Below, piece by piece: positions 1-9,520 of a stretch of 23,020 nucleotides of DNA. The notes below the pieces were generated by a model. The model searched no databases. It was not told the DNA's origin and saw only the letters and a list, made by a program, of their open reading frames with translations. Source of the DNA: a virus; IMG/VR virus record IMGVR_UViG_3300035187_001755, positions 1-23,020 of that record. One strand, written 5' to 3'. The translations under genes were made by a program, and so were the position numbers. The stretch's first letter is position 1. Each line of letters opens with the position of its first letter.

Positions 1-93
1 CTAGGTATTGTAAATGACGCTACTTTCCAACTACGATTTAGTGGTTTTGGCCGTTTTGTTTGTACTGATGGAGTCTTGGAGGTTTATCAATGA
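1..93 (+). CDS. C-terminal end of an upstream virion gene (partial)
   Basis: Reading frame 1 is open from the first base and stops with TGA at 91-93, giving the last 30 residues of a protein that begins outside the window. The fragment has alternating hydrophobic residues (for example LRFSGFGRFV), which suggests a beta-rich virion protein. It overlaps the next start in an ATGA arrangement (ATG at 90-92), so the two genes are translationally coupled and belong to the same late operon. A head-tail connector or tail-accessory protein is the natural guess from position, but the fragment is too short to assign a family. Confidence 0.7.
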   Translation, partial: LGIVNDATFQLRFSGFGRFVCTDGVLEVYQ

Positions 94-419
94 CAACCGT
101 AAGTGATAGAAATGTAACACGGATACCAAATTTACACATGGGTGAAATGGTTGATAGCAATGGTTACCCGACCGATGATGAATTAACATTTCGTCAAGTG
201 CTTATTAGTAATTTACAAAGACTATTTGGCAGCGAGGGCGTTGTTTTGCCATCATTAACAAGCGCTGATATATTGGTAATACAAAACAATGTAGATATAC
301 AAGGACGCAAGACTTGCGCGTATGGCACAATGGTTTATGACACAACAGTCAATGAAGTTAAAGTAGCAATTAACATTGGCGGCATACCGCAGTTTAAAAT
401 TATACCTTACACACCTTAA
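90..419 (+). CDS. Small virion-associated protein of unknown function
   Basis: This 109-residue protein starts at the ATG that overlaps the upstream stop, with a GGAGG-type ribosome binding site at 79-83. It has no signal peptide or membrane segment. The N-terminal half is polar and probably helical around residues 35-47. The C-terminal part (about residues 70-109) is a run of short beta strands with a VYDTTVNEVKVAINIGG-like stretch, as in small head or tail accessory proteins. Being between virion genes and directly before the ejection-type proteins suggests a structural or head-tail joining role. I do not recognise a named family. Confidence 0.72.
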   Translation: MTTVSDRNVTRIPNLHMGEMVDSNGYPTDDELTFRQVLISNLQRLFGSEGVVLPSLTSADILVIQNNVDIQGRKTCAYGTMVYDTTVNEVKVAINIGGIPQFKIIPYTP

Positions 420-428
420 GGAAATACT

Positions 429-1265
429 ATGGCACAGAATCAAATGTCCAACGAAGATATCAGTAAATTTTTAAACATGTTTGGCATGGGAGCCGGTGCT
501 GCTGGTATTGGCTCAGGTTTGTATAATATTTTTGGCCCAGGGCCGGGAATTGCTAAAGAAGCTAACAAATATTTAAACCAAATTCCAGGCGCAATGCAGC
601 CTTACTATCAACCTTACATGGGTGCAGGGCAAAATGCTCTAGGACAACTCATGGGGCAGTATGGGCAACTAACAGGCTCTACTGGTGACGTTTACAATAA
701 ACTTGCTGGAGGCTATCAACAAAGCCCTGGATTTCAATCCGCACTTAAACAAGCATTGGGCGCGGCTGGAAACCAAGCGGCGGCAGGTGGAATGACTGGT
801 ACACCGCAGGCCCAATTACAAGCAGCCGATGTTGCGGGCACTTTGTCACAACGAGATTTCGGCGACTACATGAATAGAATGCAAAATCTATATTCCACAG
901 GACTTGAAGGCATGAGCGGCATTAATCAAATGGGTTTTGGAGCAAGTACCGACTATGGCAATATGCTGGGAAGTTTATTAGGTCAGCAAGGCCAATATGC
1001 AGCTATGGAAAAAGCTATGCGCAATCAACAGCGTGGTCAAGGCATTGGTCAGGTAGCTGGTGGTATAGGCACTATGGCTGCCGGCCCATTAAGTCAGTAT
1101 TTTAATCAACAAATGAATGCTGGTGGCAAAAAATCACAAGGTATGGACTGGGGCACTATGGCTGGATTACTTGGCGGATTAGGCGGCTTCATGTTAGGCG
1201 GCCCTGCTGGGGCCACAGCCGGCTATACAATGGGTAAGGGCGCAAGCTCTATGTTTGGAGGTTAA
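429..1265 (+). CDS. Probable internal virion / DNA ejection protein (Gly-Ala-Gln rich)
   Basis: This 278-residue protein is very rich in Gly, Ala, Gln and Met. A hydrophobic glycine-rich segment sits near residues 18-38 and a second long Gly/Ala segment is at about 235-270. The middle is amphipathic helix with many Gln and Tyr residues. This composition, with hydrophobic ends and a helical Gln-rich middle, is typical of the small ejection or DNA-transfer proteins of P22- and T7-like phages, which leave the capsid with the DNA and build a channel across the cell envelope. It is followed within the same operon by two further proteins of similar character. The start is ATG after an AAGGAAA ribosome binding site (418-424). 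The role is inferred from composition and order, not from a recognised domain. Confidence 0.65.
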   Translation: MAQNQMSNEDISKFLNMFGMGAGAAGIGSGLYNIFGPGPGIAKEANKYLNQIPGAMQPYYQPYMGAGQNALGQLMGQYGQLTGSTGDVYNKLAGGYQQSPGFQSALKQALGAAGNQAAAGGMTGTPQAQLQAADVAGTLSQRDFGDYMNRMQNLYSTGLEGMSGINQMGFGASTDYGNMLGSLLGQQGQYAAMEKAMRNQQRGQGIGQVAGGIGTMAAGPLSQYFNQQMNAGGKKSQGMDWGTMAGLLGGLGGFMLGGPAGATAGYTMGKGASSMFGG

Positions 1266-1266
1266 G

Positions 1267-2139
1267 ATGGCTATAGGTTTTAATTTACCAGGTATTCCAA
1301 GTCAAATCAGAGGCACTGCCGAAGAAGCTGGGGCGTTACCTGATTTACAGCAAGCGATAATGCAAGGATTTGGTAGTGGACTACAAATGCAATATGCGCC
1401 CAAACAGATGGCTCAAGACTTTTTGGCTAAGCAGCTTTCAAATAAAATGTTAGGCACGCAAGCGCAATATGCTGAACCAGAAGCACAAGCAAAATTAAGA
1501 TTATTAGAAGCCCAAAGAGCAAAGGCATTGAGAGCGCCTGTTGAAAAATTAGGTACTTATGCATCTGCTTTAAAAGATGTTAAATTTGTTGAAAATCAAT
1601 ATGGAAAAGATTCAATAGAGGCGCAGCAAGCAAGAAATTATGCGCAAAATCTATCTCGATCTGGCGGTGCAAAATCAGGAAAATTATCACAAGCAGAAGA
1701 AAAAGCCTTAGCTGGTGGTAGAGTAATGGATTATTTAACTCCAGTCATTCAAGAAAATCCTTATATTGGCGTAAATCCCACTTATCAAATTGCAAAAGAT
1801 CAATATAAATATAAATTTGGTTCTCCACAGGAAAAATCTGAAGCCAAAGAAAGATTATTAAAATTTGGTATTGCTTCTGGATTGGTTTCAGAGCAAGTGG
1901 CTGGAACATTATTGGGACAACGAATTACTGCTACAGTCCCAGCATTAGCGCACCAAAGAAAATCCCTAACATTGGGCTGGCCGATAGGATTTGAAGAACA
2001 GGCATCATTATTACCTAAAGAAATACAAGAACAAGCTAAAACAGAAATCAATAAACATTTAAAAAACTTAAAGGTTATGCCTGAAGGTGACGCTATGCAA
2101 AAAGAAGCGTCTGAGTCAGATCCATTGGGAATATTATGA
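1267..2139 (+). CDS. Probable internal virion / ejection protein, helical
   Basis: I start this 290-residue protein at ATG 1267, not at the in-frame TTG 1255, because the sequence GGAGGT at 1257-1262 is an ideal ribosome binding site for the ATG and would lie inside the longer reading frame. The gene begins one base after the previous stop codon. The protein is largely helical: residues 25-115 are rich in Gln, Ala, Lys and Leu with coiled-coil tendency, and the middle and C-terminus are soluble and mixed-charge. No enzyme motif or membrane segment is seen. Its position between two ejection-type genes suggests the middle member of a three-protein ejection set. Family assignment is uncertain. 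Confidence 0.65.
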   Translation: MAIGFNLPGIPSQIRGTAEEAGALPDLQQAIMQGFGSGLQMQYAPKQMAQDFLAKQLSNKMLGTQAQYAEPEAQAKLRLLEAQRAKALRAPVEKLGTYASALKDVKFVENQYGKDSIEAQQARNYAQNLSRSGGAKSGKLSQAEEKALAGGRVMDYLTPVIQENPYIGVNPTYQIAKDQYKYKFGSPQEKSEAKERLLKFGIASGLVSEQVAGTLLGQRITATVPALAHQRKSLTLGWPIGFEEQASLLPKEIQEQAKTEINKHLKNLKVMPEGDAMQKEASESDPLGIL

Positions 2140-3425
2140 TGGCTATTTCAATAGAACAAATTAGACAACAATACCCACAATATAATCATTTATCTAATGA
2201 AGATTTAGCGACTAGATTGCATCAAAAATTTTATTCATCTATGCCGCAACAGGAATTTTTTAATCAAATTGGCTTATCTGAATCTGTACAGCCTGAAAAA
2301 ATTACCCAGGCGCAAGATATAAAACAAGAAATGCCTTCAGCATATGTTCGATACCCATTGGCAATTTTACAAGGTTTAGCTGAGTCAGGTCAGAATTTAG
2401 GGAAATTTCTTGGCACAGGAAGATTGCGAAAAGCATTTGGTATGCCTGAAGAAGAGCCAGTTGATTTTAGAAAAGCTTTAGGTTATGAATATCAACCTAC
2501 TGGTGGTGAACAGTTAGCAGAATTTGCTACAAAAGAGGCCCCAGGTTTTTTAATTCCCGAAACCAAATTATTTGGCGCTGTTAAAAAATTAAAACAATTA
2601 CCAAAAGTTGGGCAATTTGTGGGAGAAATTGCAGCAAAAGGTATACCATTTGGCGCGTATCAAGCGACTCAAGAAGAATCCCCTTTAGAAGGTTTTGCAA
2701 AAGGGGTCGGTGGTTATGCCGCTGGATTAGGAGCGCTCAAAGGGCTTGGAGCTGGCGCAAAAGCAGCAAAATTAGCTATTCGTCCTGTAGATGTTGAAAA
2801 AACATATGGCGGCATACAAGAGGCATTTAATGCTGAAAATAAAAAACTGGGCGATATGTTTAGTTATGTTTCTGATGAAATGAAAAATCGAGGCATCGAA
2901 AACGTTGGGCAGATAGACAAAACATTTATTCAGGATGCTCGCAATATATTACCCTCAAGCAAAACGAATAAAATATTATTAGATAAAGTTGAGTCAGGTA
3001 ATTATGATGATATTCGAAAGTTATATACAAAAATTGGTAAAAAAATTAGAACAGCTAAAGATGACGATGTAAAAGAATTATATGAAGATTTGCGTGATAG
3101 AATTAATGAAGGCATACAAAATCATGCGGAAAAAACTGGTCAATCAGATTTATCTAAAATATTAAATGAAGCTAAATCAGGTTATGCAAACTTAAAACAA
3201 ACTTATGAATCTACTCCGATGTTGAGAAAACTTGTCGGTGAAAGCCAAGAAATACCTCAAACATTGACGCCGCTGATGAAAAAAAATACACAAATAGCCA
3301 GAATCAGAAAATTGCATCCAGAAGTAGAAAAAGATATTGCCGCACAAACAATAAGAAAAAATTTAAAAAAATTAGGTATTGGCGCTCTAGGTTATGAAGC
3401 TTATAAAAAATTAACAAGAGATTAA
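2136..3425 (+). CDS. Large ejection / internal virion protein
   Basis: This 429-residue protein overlaps the preceding gene through ATGA. Two ATGs are adjacent (2136 and 2139), and the second has better spacing from GGGA at 2127-2130. The N-terminus carries IRQQYPQYNHLSNEDLATRL followed by a KFYSSMPQQEFFNQIG-like stretch, a short conserved helical segment I recognise from the start of many phage internal virion and penetration proteins. Residues about 185-215 form a Gly/Ala-rich hydrophobic stretch that could enter a membrane. Residues 220-400 are charged helices with a lysine-rich C-terminus. No lytic transglycosylase catalytic motif is visible. Together with the two genes before it, this completes a plausible ejection-protein trio. 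Confidence 0.7.
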   Translation: MMAISIEQIRQQYPQYNHLSNEDLATRLHQKFYSSMPQQEFFNQIGLSESVQPEKITQAQDIKQEMPSAYVRYPLAILQGLAESGQNLGKFLGTGRLRKAFGMPEEEPVDFRKALGYEYQPTGGEQLAEFATKEAPGFLIPETKLFGAVKKLKQLPKVGQFVGEIAAKGIPFGAYQATQEESPLEGFAKGVGGYAAGLGALKGLGAGAKAAKLAIRPVDVEKTYGGIQEAFNAENKKLGDMFSYVSDEMKNRGIENVGQIDKTFIQDARNILPSSKTNKILLDKVESGNYDDIRKLYTKIGKKIRTAKDDDVKELYEDLRDRINEGIQNHAEKTGQSDLSKILNEAKSGYANLKQTYESTPMLRKLVGESQEIPQTLTPLMKKNTQIARIRKLHPEVEKDIAAQTIRKNLKKLGIGALGYEAYKKLTRD

Positions 3426-3492
3426 CAGCAACTGGCTAATTGTAAAACCACCGAACTAATAGCATAATGATGTAATAAAAAAAGGACTTAAT

Positions 3493-5649
3493 ATGGCGAC
3501 ACAGAATCCTATGTACTTCGCTTGCTTTCCTTTGCAAGAGTACTTTGTAAATAAAGACACAGGCTTTCCGCTTGCTGGCGGCTATGTTGAGTTTTTTAGC
3601 GACCCTGCTTTTACTGTACCTAAGGATGTTTTTCAACAATCTTTAATTAGCAATAATTTTACATATACCAATCTTGGTTCCGTATTAGTTCTTACTAGCG
3701 TAGGCACCTTTCAAGATAACAATGGTAACGATATTATTCCATTTCTTTATCCTTATAATGCGCAAGGTGAATTGGAATTATACTTCATTCGCGTCTGGAG
3801 TGGCGACCCCAGTGTTCAAGGCTCTGTCTTGCAATTTACTCGTCAAGGCTGGCCTCCTAACTTAATACAAAGCACTAGCCCTACGGACGTTTTTGAAAGC
3901 TCACAAAATTTGTTTACCAATCCGCAATTTTCGATTGTTAACTTTAACAACACTTCAGGTCAAACTTACTATGAAATTACTGTTGCAGGCGCTGGCAACT
4001 TTGAATTTGCACCTGGCTGGTCAATTTATTATGCCGGGACTGGTAGTTTAAAAATTAGTCAACAACTTTTATCTGTTGATTGGCCAACTAATCCAAGTTA
4101 CTATTTAGAAATTGATAGTGCGTCAACAGTTACGCCAATTACGATACGACAACGCTTAGACCAATCACCCCGTGTGTTTGAAAATAATTATCTTAGTGTT
4201 GCCATGCTTGCAGCTTGTGCTGATAATATTGCAGAAGTTTTAACTATTAATTATGTTATTAATGGCGGCACATCAAAACAAGTATTATCTCAAGCCGTAC
4301 CAAATAATTCGACTTTTGGTTTATTGGCAGGTGTTGGCGGCGCACCTGTGCTGATAGATATAACAAATAATACCGCTCCTGATACTGGATATGTTGAAAT
4401 GCAAGTTTCAGTACCATCAGGTCGCATTATGCGCTACACAAGCTTATTTGGATGTACTGTGCAGAATGCAACTTCTTTAGTTTCAGGAACACAATCAACG
4501 AATGCGCAGCAAACAAATGCAACTTTTTGGTATTACAAACCACAGCTCGCATACAAGCCTATTCCAAGTTATACATTAGGCTGGGATTTTGCAATGAACC
4601 CGTTCCAAGCGCAAGGCACCGCTGGGGTAACATACAACGTAACTGGTCCTGGTAAATCAACTTATATAGCTGACCAAACTATTTTGTTTCAAAGCGTTGT
4701 GAACAATACCACCGTATCTAAAGTTGATAATCGCGCATTAAAATTAGCCGTCGCAGGAACCGCCACATCTTTGGCGTTAGTTCAATATTTAGGGCCAAAT
4801 GAAGCACAAGAATTGCTTAATAATCCTGTATGTTCACAGTTAAGAGCTAAAATAAGCACAGGCACCTTAAAAGGGCAAATTCATCTGTATTATACAGTTG
4901 CTGCAAATTTACCAACATTAGGCGTCGACCTAACCGCAAACTCTTATAGCTTAGTCACAGCCGTAAACAATACTTCAGGCGCACCTTCTGTAGGCGGTGG
5001 TTCTTCTGGCACATGGATTGAAGTCACGCGCGATACTTTAGGCGCTGCGAATTTTACGCTTTCTAGCGCTATGGCTAATTATGGTTTTGCAGGCTGGGAT
5101 GAATCAGCGGTGGCAGGTATAAATAGTGCTACATATTTTGCAATTGTCATTAGCTTTGCGGAGATTCCAGTTGGCTCTAGCGTAGAAGTTGAACATATTA
5201 GCTTGCAAAAAGGCTATATTCCAACACCTCCTGCTGCGATGAGTTTTGGCGAGACATTGGCTGGTTTACAACAGTATTATGAAAAAAGTTATAATTATGA
5301 TGTTCCTAAACAAACAGCAACCACTATTGGGGCAGTTGTTTTTGGTCAATCCACAAATAGTACGCAAGACCAAATAGGAACAACAGCATTTTATAAAACC
5401 ATGAAAAGAACCGCGCCTACTGCATCATCACCTCCAGCCGCTACAGATAATTTAAAAGTTTATTCTACTGTTGCGCCTTTTACTGAAGGACAAATTTATG
5501 ATGCGTCAACAGTAGGTAATAGAAATGTGAATTCTGTAATTTCTGGACAAAGTTCATTCTGGATTACATTCGGGGCACAAGCACTTGGACTTGGCAATAC
5601 TTTAATTTATCAATGGGTTGCAGACGCACGTTACGGCATACAAAATTAA
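3493..5649 (+). CDS. Fibre or spike-like virion protein, 718 aa
   Basis: The start is ATG 3493 behind AAAGGAC. Residues 1-120 contain PLQEYFVNKDTGFPLAGGYV and then a FFSDPAFTVPKDVFQQ stretch, a compact beta domain describing a conduit-like fold also seen at the N-termini of phage tail spikes that attach to the particle. The remainder is long beta-rich sequence full of Thr, Ser, Asn, Gly and aromatic residues with no signal peptide, as in receptor-binding fibres. The C-terminal 120 residues include GETLAGLQQYYEKSYNYD, a motif I associate with the end domains of phage fibre proteins. It is the first gene of the adsorption apparatus after the ejection genes and is separated from them by a 67-base gap. 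No glycosidase or deacetylase motif is evident, so receptor cleavage is not supported. Confidence 0.72.
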   Translation: MATQNPMYFACFPLQEYFVNKDTGFPLAGGYVEFFSDPAFTVPKDVFQQSLISNNFTYTNLGSVLVLTSVGTFQDNNGNDIIPFLYPYNAQGELELYFIRVWSGDPSVQGSVLQFTRQGWPPNLIQSTSPTDVFESSQNLFTNPQFSIVNFNNTSGQTYYEITVAGAGNFEFAPGWSIYYAGTGSLKISQQLLSVDWPTNPSYYLEIDSASTVTPITIRQRLDQSPRVFENNYLSVAMLAACADNIAEVLTINYVINGGTSKQVLSQAVPNNSTFGLLAGVGGAPVLIDITNNTAPDTGYVEMQVSVPSGRIMRYTSLFGCTVQNATSLVSGTQSTNAQQTNATFWYYKPQLAYKPIPSYTLGWDFAMNPFQAQGTAGVTYNVTGPGKSTYIADQTILFQSVVNNTTVSKVDNRALKLAVAGTATSLALVQYLGPNEAQELLNNPVCSQLRAKISTGTLKGQIHLYYTVAANLPTLGVDLTANSYSLVTAVNNTSGAPSVGGGSSGTWIEVTRDTLGAANFTLSSAMANYGFAGWDESAVAGINSATYFAIVISFAEIPVGSSVEVEHISLQKGYIPTPPAAMSFGETLAGLQQYYEKSYNYDVPKQTATTIGAVVFGQSTNSTQDQIGTTAFYKTMKRTAPTASSPPAATDNLKVYSTVAPFTEGQIYDASTVGNRNVNSVISGQSSFWITFGAQALGLGNTLIYQWVADARYGIQN

Positions 5650-5658
5650 GGAATCAAC

Positions 5659-6027
5659 ATGTCAACTAAATATAATGTAATACGAGATATTAACGGTAGT
5701 GTAACTGGCATCAATGGCTTTGGTTTGCAATTCAGTGATGATATTCAAAATGGTTTACTAGCCGCAACTGTTGCGCAAAGCATTACTGTTCCTGACAATT
5801 ATCAAAAATGGATTGCAATTTTTAGCTACCAATCCGGCAAAAATGTGTTTGTCAGTACCAAAACAACTGCCGCGGTTCCTGCTGGGGCTTTTGGAGCTGC
5901 ATCATCCTTGCTTAATCCACCAGCTCTGCAAGTTAATGCAGGTGATACTATCAGTTTGATTACAAATGATACTGGCGGAGCGTTAGTTTCCGTTCAATTC
6001 CAAGTCATACAAAACTACCAAAATTAA
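5659..6027 (+). CDS. Small beta-rich virion protein
   Basis: This 122-residue protein follows the 718-aa protein by nine bases, with AAGGAA as ribosome binding site. It is made of predicted beta strands separated by Gly, Asn and Ser turns: an N-terminal strand pair, a central IAIFSYQSGKNVFVST stretch, and a C-terminal LQVNAGDTISLITNDTGG stretch ending in VQFQVIQNYQ. The pattern is that of a single beta-sandwich, such as small fibre-associated or surface-decorating proteins. It resembles the 109-aa gene at 9182 in size, fold type and place next to fibre genes. I cannot name a family and infer a role only from context. Confidence 0.65.
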   Translation: MSTKYNVIRDINGSVTGINGFGLQFSDDIQNGLLAATVAQSITVPDNYQKWIAIFSYQSGKNVFVSTKTTAAVPAGAFGAASSLLNPPALQVNAGDTISLITNDTGGALVSVQFQVIQNYQN

Positions 6028-6036
6028 GGGTGAGAC

Positions 6037-8355
6037 ATGTCGATTCCTATTAGTCAGCTTGTCAATGGTGGGTTGCCGAACGGCGACATTGAAATACCCG
6101 CTACTAATCCGTTAAATACAACACAATCTATTAACGGGACAACATTTAAATATATTCTCGCTGACATTTTGCAATATATTTTAATTGCCCAAGGTTTTAC
6201 AACTTACGCAAGTTGCCGTGTTGCAACAACTGCGGCACTTACTGCAACATATGCAAATGGCGTAGCAGGCGTAGGGGCGACTCTTACAAATGCTGGCGCA
6301 CAAGTAGCATTAAGCATTGATGGTGTAACTCTTGCACTTGCTGACCGTGTATTGATTAAAAATCAAATTAACACGTTTGAAAATGGTATTTATGTTGTCA
6401 CTGACGTAGGCGGTCTTACTTCTAATTGGGTTTTAACTAGAGCTACAGATTATGACCAATCGTCTGAAATTGTTTACTTAGGTGTTGTTGCAATTACCCA
6501 AGGCACACAAAATGCAGGTCTTGTATTTCAAGAAAACTCGCAAGGCCCTTTTGTTATTGGCACAAGCCCAATTACATTCCAGCAGTTGCAAATTGATATC
6601 ACTTTATTGCCCTCTGCAAGCCCTGCTAACAAGATTTTACGCAGCGACGGGACTTACTGGGTGCAAAGCACAAACGCTTCTCTTAGCTCAACAGATGCGC
6701 TTACAAATCTTACTGAATTGCAAGTTGATAATATTAATATTAACGGTAACTCAATCACTTCCACTGACGTGGGAGGCAACATTGTTATTACGCCTAATAC
6801 TGTAGGCAGTATTGTTTTAGACGGTTTAAATTGGCCTCAAGTTGACGGTACATCCAATCAGGCTTTAGTTACAAATGGTGCCGGTCAATTGTCATGGGCA
6901 AGTTTTGGTGCTTCTTATACACCTTCTGCTCTTACAGAAATCGATGATGCTAACGTAACTATGACACTTGGTGGAACACCCAATACAGCATTATTGCAAG
7001 CAGTTTCAATGACTCTAGGTTGGACTGGGCAATTAAGTATTGCCAGGGGTGGTACAAACAACGCAGTATTAGGTGCCAACGGTACATTAGCACAGTCAGA
7101 TGGTACTAAGTATACATTTACAACTGCTACCTACCCAAGCACTGCAACGGCCACAGGAACCATTCTTAGAGCTGATGGTACAAACTGGGTGGCGACTACT
7201 GCGACATATCCTGCAACGACTACGATTAATCAGATTCTTTATAGTTCTGCTAACAATGTTATTGGTGAAATTACTACAGCTAATAGCGCAACACTGGTGA
7301 CAAGCTCAACAGGTGTTCCAGCTTTCACTGGAAGCATGACAAACGGACAACTGGTTATTGGCTCTACTGGTGCAACTCCAGTTGTTGGAAGCATTACAGG
7401 AGCAGGCTCTATTACTGTTACACCCGGTGCTGGAACAATTCAAATTTCAAGTTCTGCTGGTGGTGTTGTTAATGCAGGAACTGCAAACGAATTAGCTTAT
7501 TATGCAACAACGGGCTCCGCTGTTTCTGGATTAGCAACTGCCAACAATGGCGTTTTAATCACAAGTGGAGCAGGCGTTCCAAGTATTAGCTCCACATTGC
7601 CTACAGCAGTACAAGGTAACATAACAAGTGTTGGTACGATTGGTTCAGGAACATGGCAAGGCAATACTGTTGCTATTGGTTATGGTGGCACTGGGGCTAC
7701 ATCAATCGGCGCAAATGGTACTCTAGCGCAAAGTAATGGCTCGATTTACACATTTACAACAGCCACATACCCATCAACAACAACTGCAAATCGCTTGCTT
7801 TACAGTTCTGCTACTAACACAGTCACAGATTTAGCAACCGCTAATAGTGCAACTTTGGTGACTAATGCGTCTGGCGTTCCTGCTTGGACTAGTTCAATGA
7901 CCAATGGTCAAGTATTAATTGGTTCAACTGGCGCAACCCCAGTTCCAGCAACAATTACAGGAACTGCAGGAATCACAATAACAAATGCTGCCGGGTCAAT
8001 TACCATTAGCGGTGGCGGTGGTGGATATACCTGGACTGAAGTTACAGGCGTAAGCCAGGCTATGGCTGCTAATAATGGGTATATTACAAATAATCCAGCC
8101 CTTGTTACTTTAACACTACCTGCAACGGCTGCTTTAGGCACAACAATATCAATTGCAGGCAAAGGCGCTGGCGGTTGGAAAATTGCTCAGAATGCAGGCC
8201 AAGAAATATTTTTTGGGTCAAGTGCTACAACAATTGGCGCAACAGGTTATCTACAAAGTACACAACAGTTTGATAGTATAGAGTTATTGTGTATCACGGC
8301 TGACACCCAGTGGACTGTCATTACAGGGCCGCAGGGCGCAATCACTGTAGCATAA
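6037..8355 (+). CDS. Modular tail fibre protein with internal repeats, 772 aa
   Basis: Residues 60-190 match a module common in phage fibres: VATTAALTATYANGVAGVGA, then DRVLIKNQINTFENGIYVV and WVLTRATDYD. The rest is low-complexity Gly, Thr, Ser and Ala beta sequence. From about residue 336 and again from about residue 549 a long unit recurs: GGTn then GANGTLAQSdG, YTFTTATYPST, a LYSSAnN stretch, TANSATLVT, GVPA, SMTNGQ and IGSTGATPV. This is an internal tandem duplication of more than 100 residues. Such units are thought to form elongated trimeric fibre shafts. The C-terminal 80 residues form a separate domain (MAANNGYITNNPALVTLTLP onward) that may cap the fibre. It lies between small fibre-associated genes in the late operon. 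Confidence 0.78.
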   Translation: MSIPISQLVNGGLPNGDIEIPATNPLNTTQSINGTTFKYILADILQYILIAQGFTTYASCRVATTAALTATYANGVAGVGATLTNAGAQVALSIDGVTLALADRVLIKNQINTFENGIYVVTDVGGLTSNWVLTRATDYDQSSEIVYLGVVAITQGTQNAGLVFQENSQGPFVIGTSPITFQQLQIDITLLPSASPANKILRSDGTYWVQSTNASLSSTDALTNLTELQVDNININGNSITSTDVGGNIVITPNTVGSIVLDGLNWPQVDGTSNQALVTNGAGQLSWASFGASYTPSALTEIDDANVTMTLGGTPNTALLQAVSMTLGWTGQLSIARGGTNNAVLGANGTLAQSDGTKYTFTTATYPSTATATGTILRADGTNWVATTATYPATTTINQILYSSANNVIGEITTANSATLVTSSTGVPAFTGSMTNGQLVIGSTGATPVVGSITGAGSITVTPGAGTIQISSSAGGVVNAGTANELAYYATTGSAVSGLATANNGVLITSGAGVPSISSTLPTAVQGNITSVGTIGSGTWQGNTVAIGYGGTGATSIGANGTLAQSNGSIYTFTTATYPSTTTANRLLYSSATNTVTDLATANSATLVTNASGVPAWTSSMTNGQVLIGSTGATPVPATITGTAGITITNAAGSITISGGGGGYTWTEVTGVSQAMAANNGYITNNPALVTLTLPATAALGTTISIAGKGAGGWKIAQNAGQEIFFGSSATTIGATGYLQSTQQFDSIELLCITADTQWTVITGPQGAITVA

Positions 8356-8364
8356 GGAATCGAT

Positions 8365-9180
8365 ATGGCAACTAATAATGCAGTAAATACAAGTCTAGCA
8401 GGCCAAACGGGCACAGGCAAGTTTGTTGGTGATACAGCTCCGACTATGACTAACGTAACAATTAATGATATTAACATTAATACAGACACAATCAGCACTA
8501 TTACAACCAACGGCAATTTATACTTAGAGCCAAACGGTACAGGACATGTAGATGTTGGGGACCCAGGTCTCGAAGTAGGCAATATCTTAATTGATGGCGT
8601 GGCATTTAATTCCAGATTTCGTGTAAATGATATCGGCAATACTGCACCCGCGATGGTTACAATTCATAAGCATTCAACCACGCAGGAGCCATTGCAGATT
8701 GCAGCTAGAAGCAATTCTAATACTTCTGCTCACGCTACTGTCACCGCAAACATGCCATTGTATAGCATGTATGCGACTGGCTGGTTAAATAGTTACTATG
8801 GCGTCTTTGGTCAAATTCGTTTCAGTGCTGATAGTACTGGAACTTTGGCCGATGGCTCGGCTCCAGGTAAACTAGAATTGATGGTTACACCTGATGGCGC
8901 GTTGATTCCTGTCACAGCTTTAAGCATTAGTAATGCTGGTGTTACAACCCTTGCAAATGCATTGCCTGTTGGTTCGGGAGGTTCAGGTAGAACTACAGCA
9001 ACAGCCTATTCAGTGATTTGTGGCGGGACTACATCAACTGGCGCACAACAATCAGTGGCTAGTGTTGGAACCGCAGGCCAAGTTTTAACAAGTAACGGTG
9101 CTGGTGCATTACCTAGTTTCCAAACTCCTGCTGCTGGCGGTGCTGATGCAGCTTTCTCTTTCCTTTTGATGGGTGGTTAA
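8365..9180 (+). CDS. Fibre protein carrying the shared GQVLTSNGAG module, 271 aa
   Basis: The gene begins nine bases after the 772-aa fibre gene behind AAGGAA. The N-terminus has NNAVNTSLAGQTGTGKFVG, a phage fibre start motif. A central domain (residues about 85-190) includes KLELMVTPDGALIPVTAL, as in fibre domains that carry a ligand or glycan-like fold. Residues about 205-255 hold the shared module GSGRTTATAYSVICGGTT then GQVLTSNGAGALPSFQ, which recurs in the genes at 9521 and 10148. Here the module sits at the C-terminus and is followed only by a short tail (SFLLMGG), whereas in the other two genes it is at the N-terminus. This one may therefore be a base or connector to which the others relate. 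Confidence 0.72.
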   Translation: MATNNAVNTSLAGQTGTGKFVGDTAPTMTNVTINDININTDTISTITTNGNLYLEPNGTGHVDVGDPGLEVGNILIDGVAFNSRFRVNDIGNTAPAMVTIHKHSTTQEPLQIAARSNSNTSAHATVTANMPLYSMYATGWLNSYYGVFGQIRFSADSTGTLADGSAPGKLELMVTPDGALIPVTALSISNAGVTTLANALPVGSGGSGRTTATAYSVICGGTTSTGAQQSVASVGTAGQVLTSNGAGALPSFQTPAAGGADAAFSFLLMGG

Positions 9181-9181
9181 A

Positions 9182-9511
9182 ATGGCGGTAACTTACAAAA
9201 TATTAGGACAATCTAAACCAAGTGCAACGACACTTACTGCGGCTTATACTGTTCCAGCTTTGACAACAGCAACAGTTTCTACAATAACAGTTGCAAATCA
9301 AAGTGCTACAGCAACAAGTTTTAGAATTAGCGTTGCGGTGAATGGAGCTAGTGATACTGCATCACAGTATTTGTACTATGACATTGCGATTCCAGGAAAT
9401 AACACGTTTGCTACAACCATCGGTATTACCCTTGCAAGTGGCGATGTTGTACGAGTATACAATACGCTTGCAACTTGTTCATTTAATATTTTTGGCGTGG
9501 AAAATACCTAA
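9182..9511 (+). CDS. Small fibre-associated beta protein
   Basis: I choose ATG 9182 over the GTG at 9173, because the GGGTGG at 9171-9176 can serve as a ribosome binding site only for the ATG. This gives a 109-residue protein that starts one base after the previous stop. It begins AVTYKILGQSKPSATTLTAA and continues as a regular succession of beta strands rich in Thr, Ala, Val and Ser. I recognise this type as a recurring small protein next to phage tail-fibre genes, with no known biochemical activity. A structural or decoration role in the fibre assembly is an inference from its fold type and location. Confidence 0.68.
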   Translation: MAVTYKILGQSKPSATTLTAAYTVPALTTATVSTITVANQSATATSFRISVAVNGASDTASQYLYYDIAIPGNNTFATTIGITLASGDVVRVYNTLATCSFNIFGVENT

Positions 9512-9520
9512 GGAGCTAAT

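Noticed and set aside
1255-1266. TTG as start of the second ejection-type protein
   Set aside because: The GGAGGT that would be read as codons is an ideal ribosome binding site for ATG 1267.
8247-8639. Minus-strand 130-codon open frame, and a similar one at 7908-8162
   Set aside because: Both are antisense to well-supported fibre genes. Low-complexity Thr/Ala/Val codons on the plus strand keep the reverse frames open by chance.
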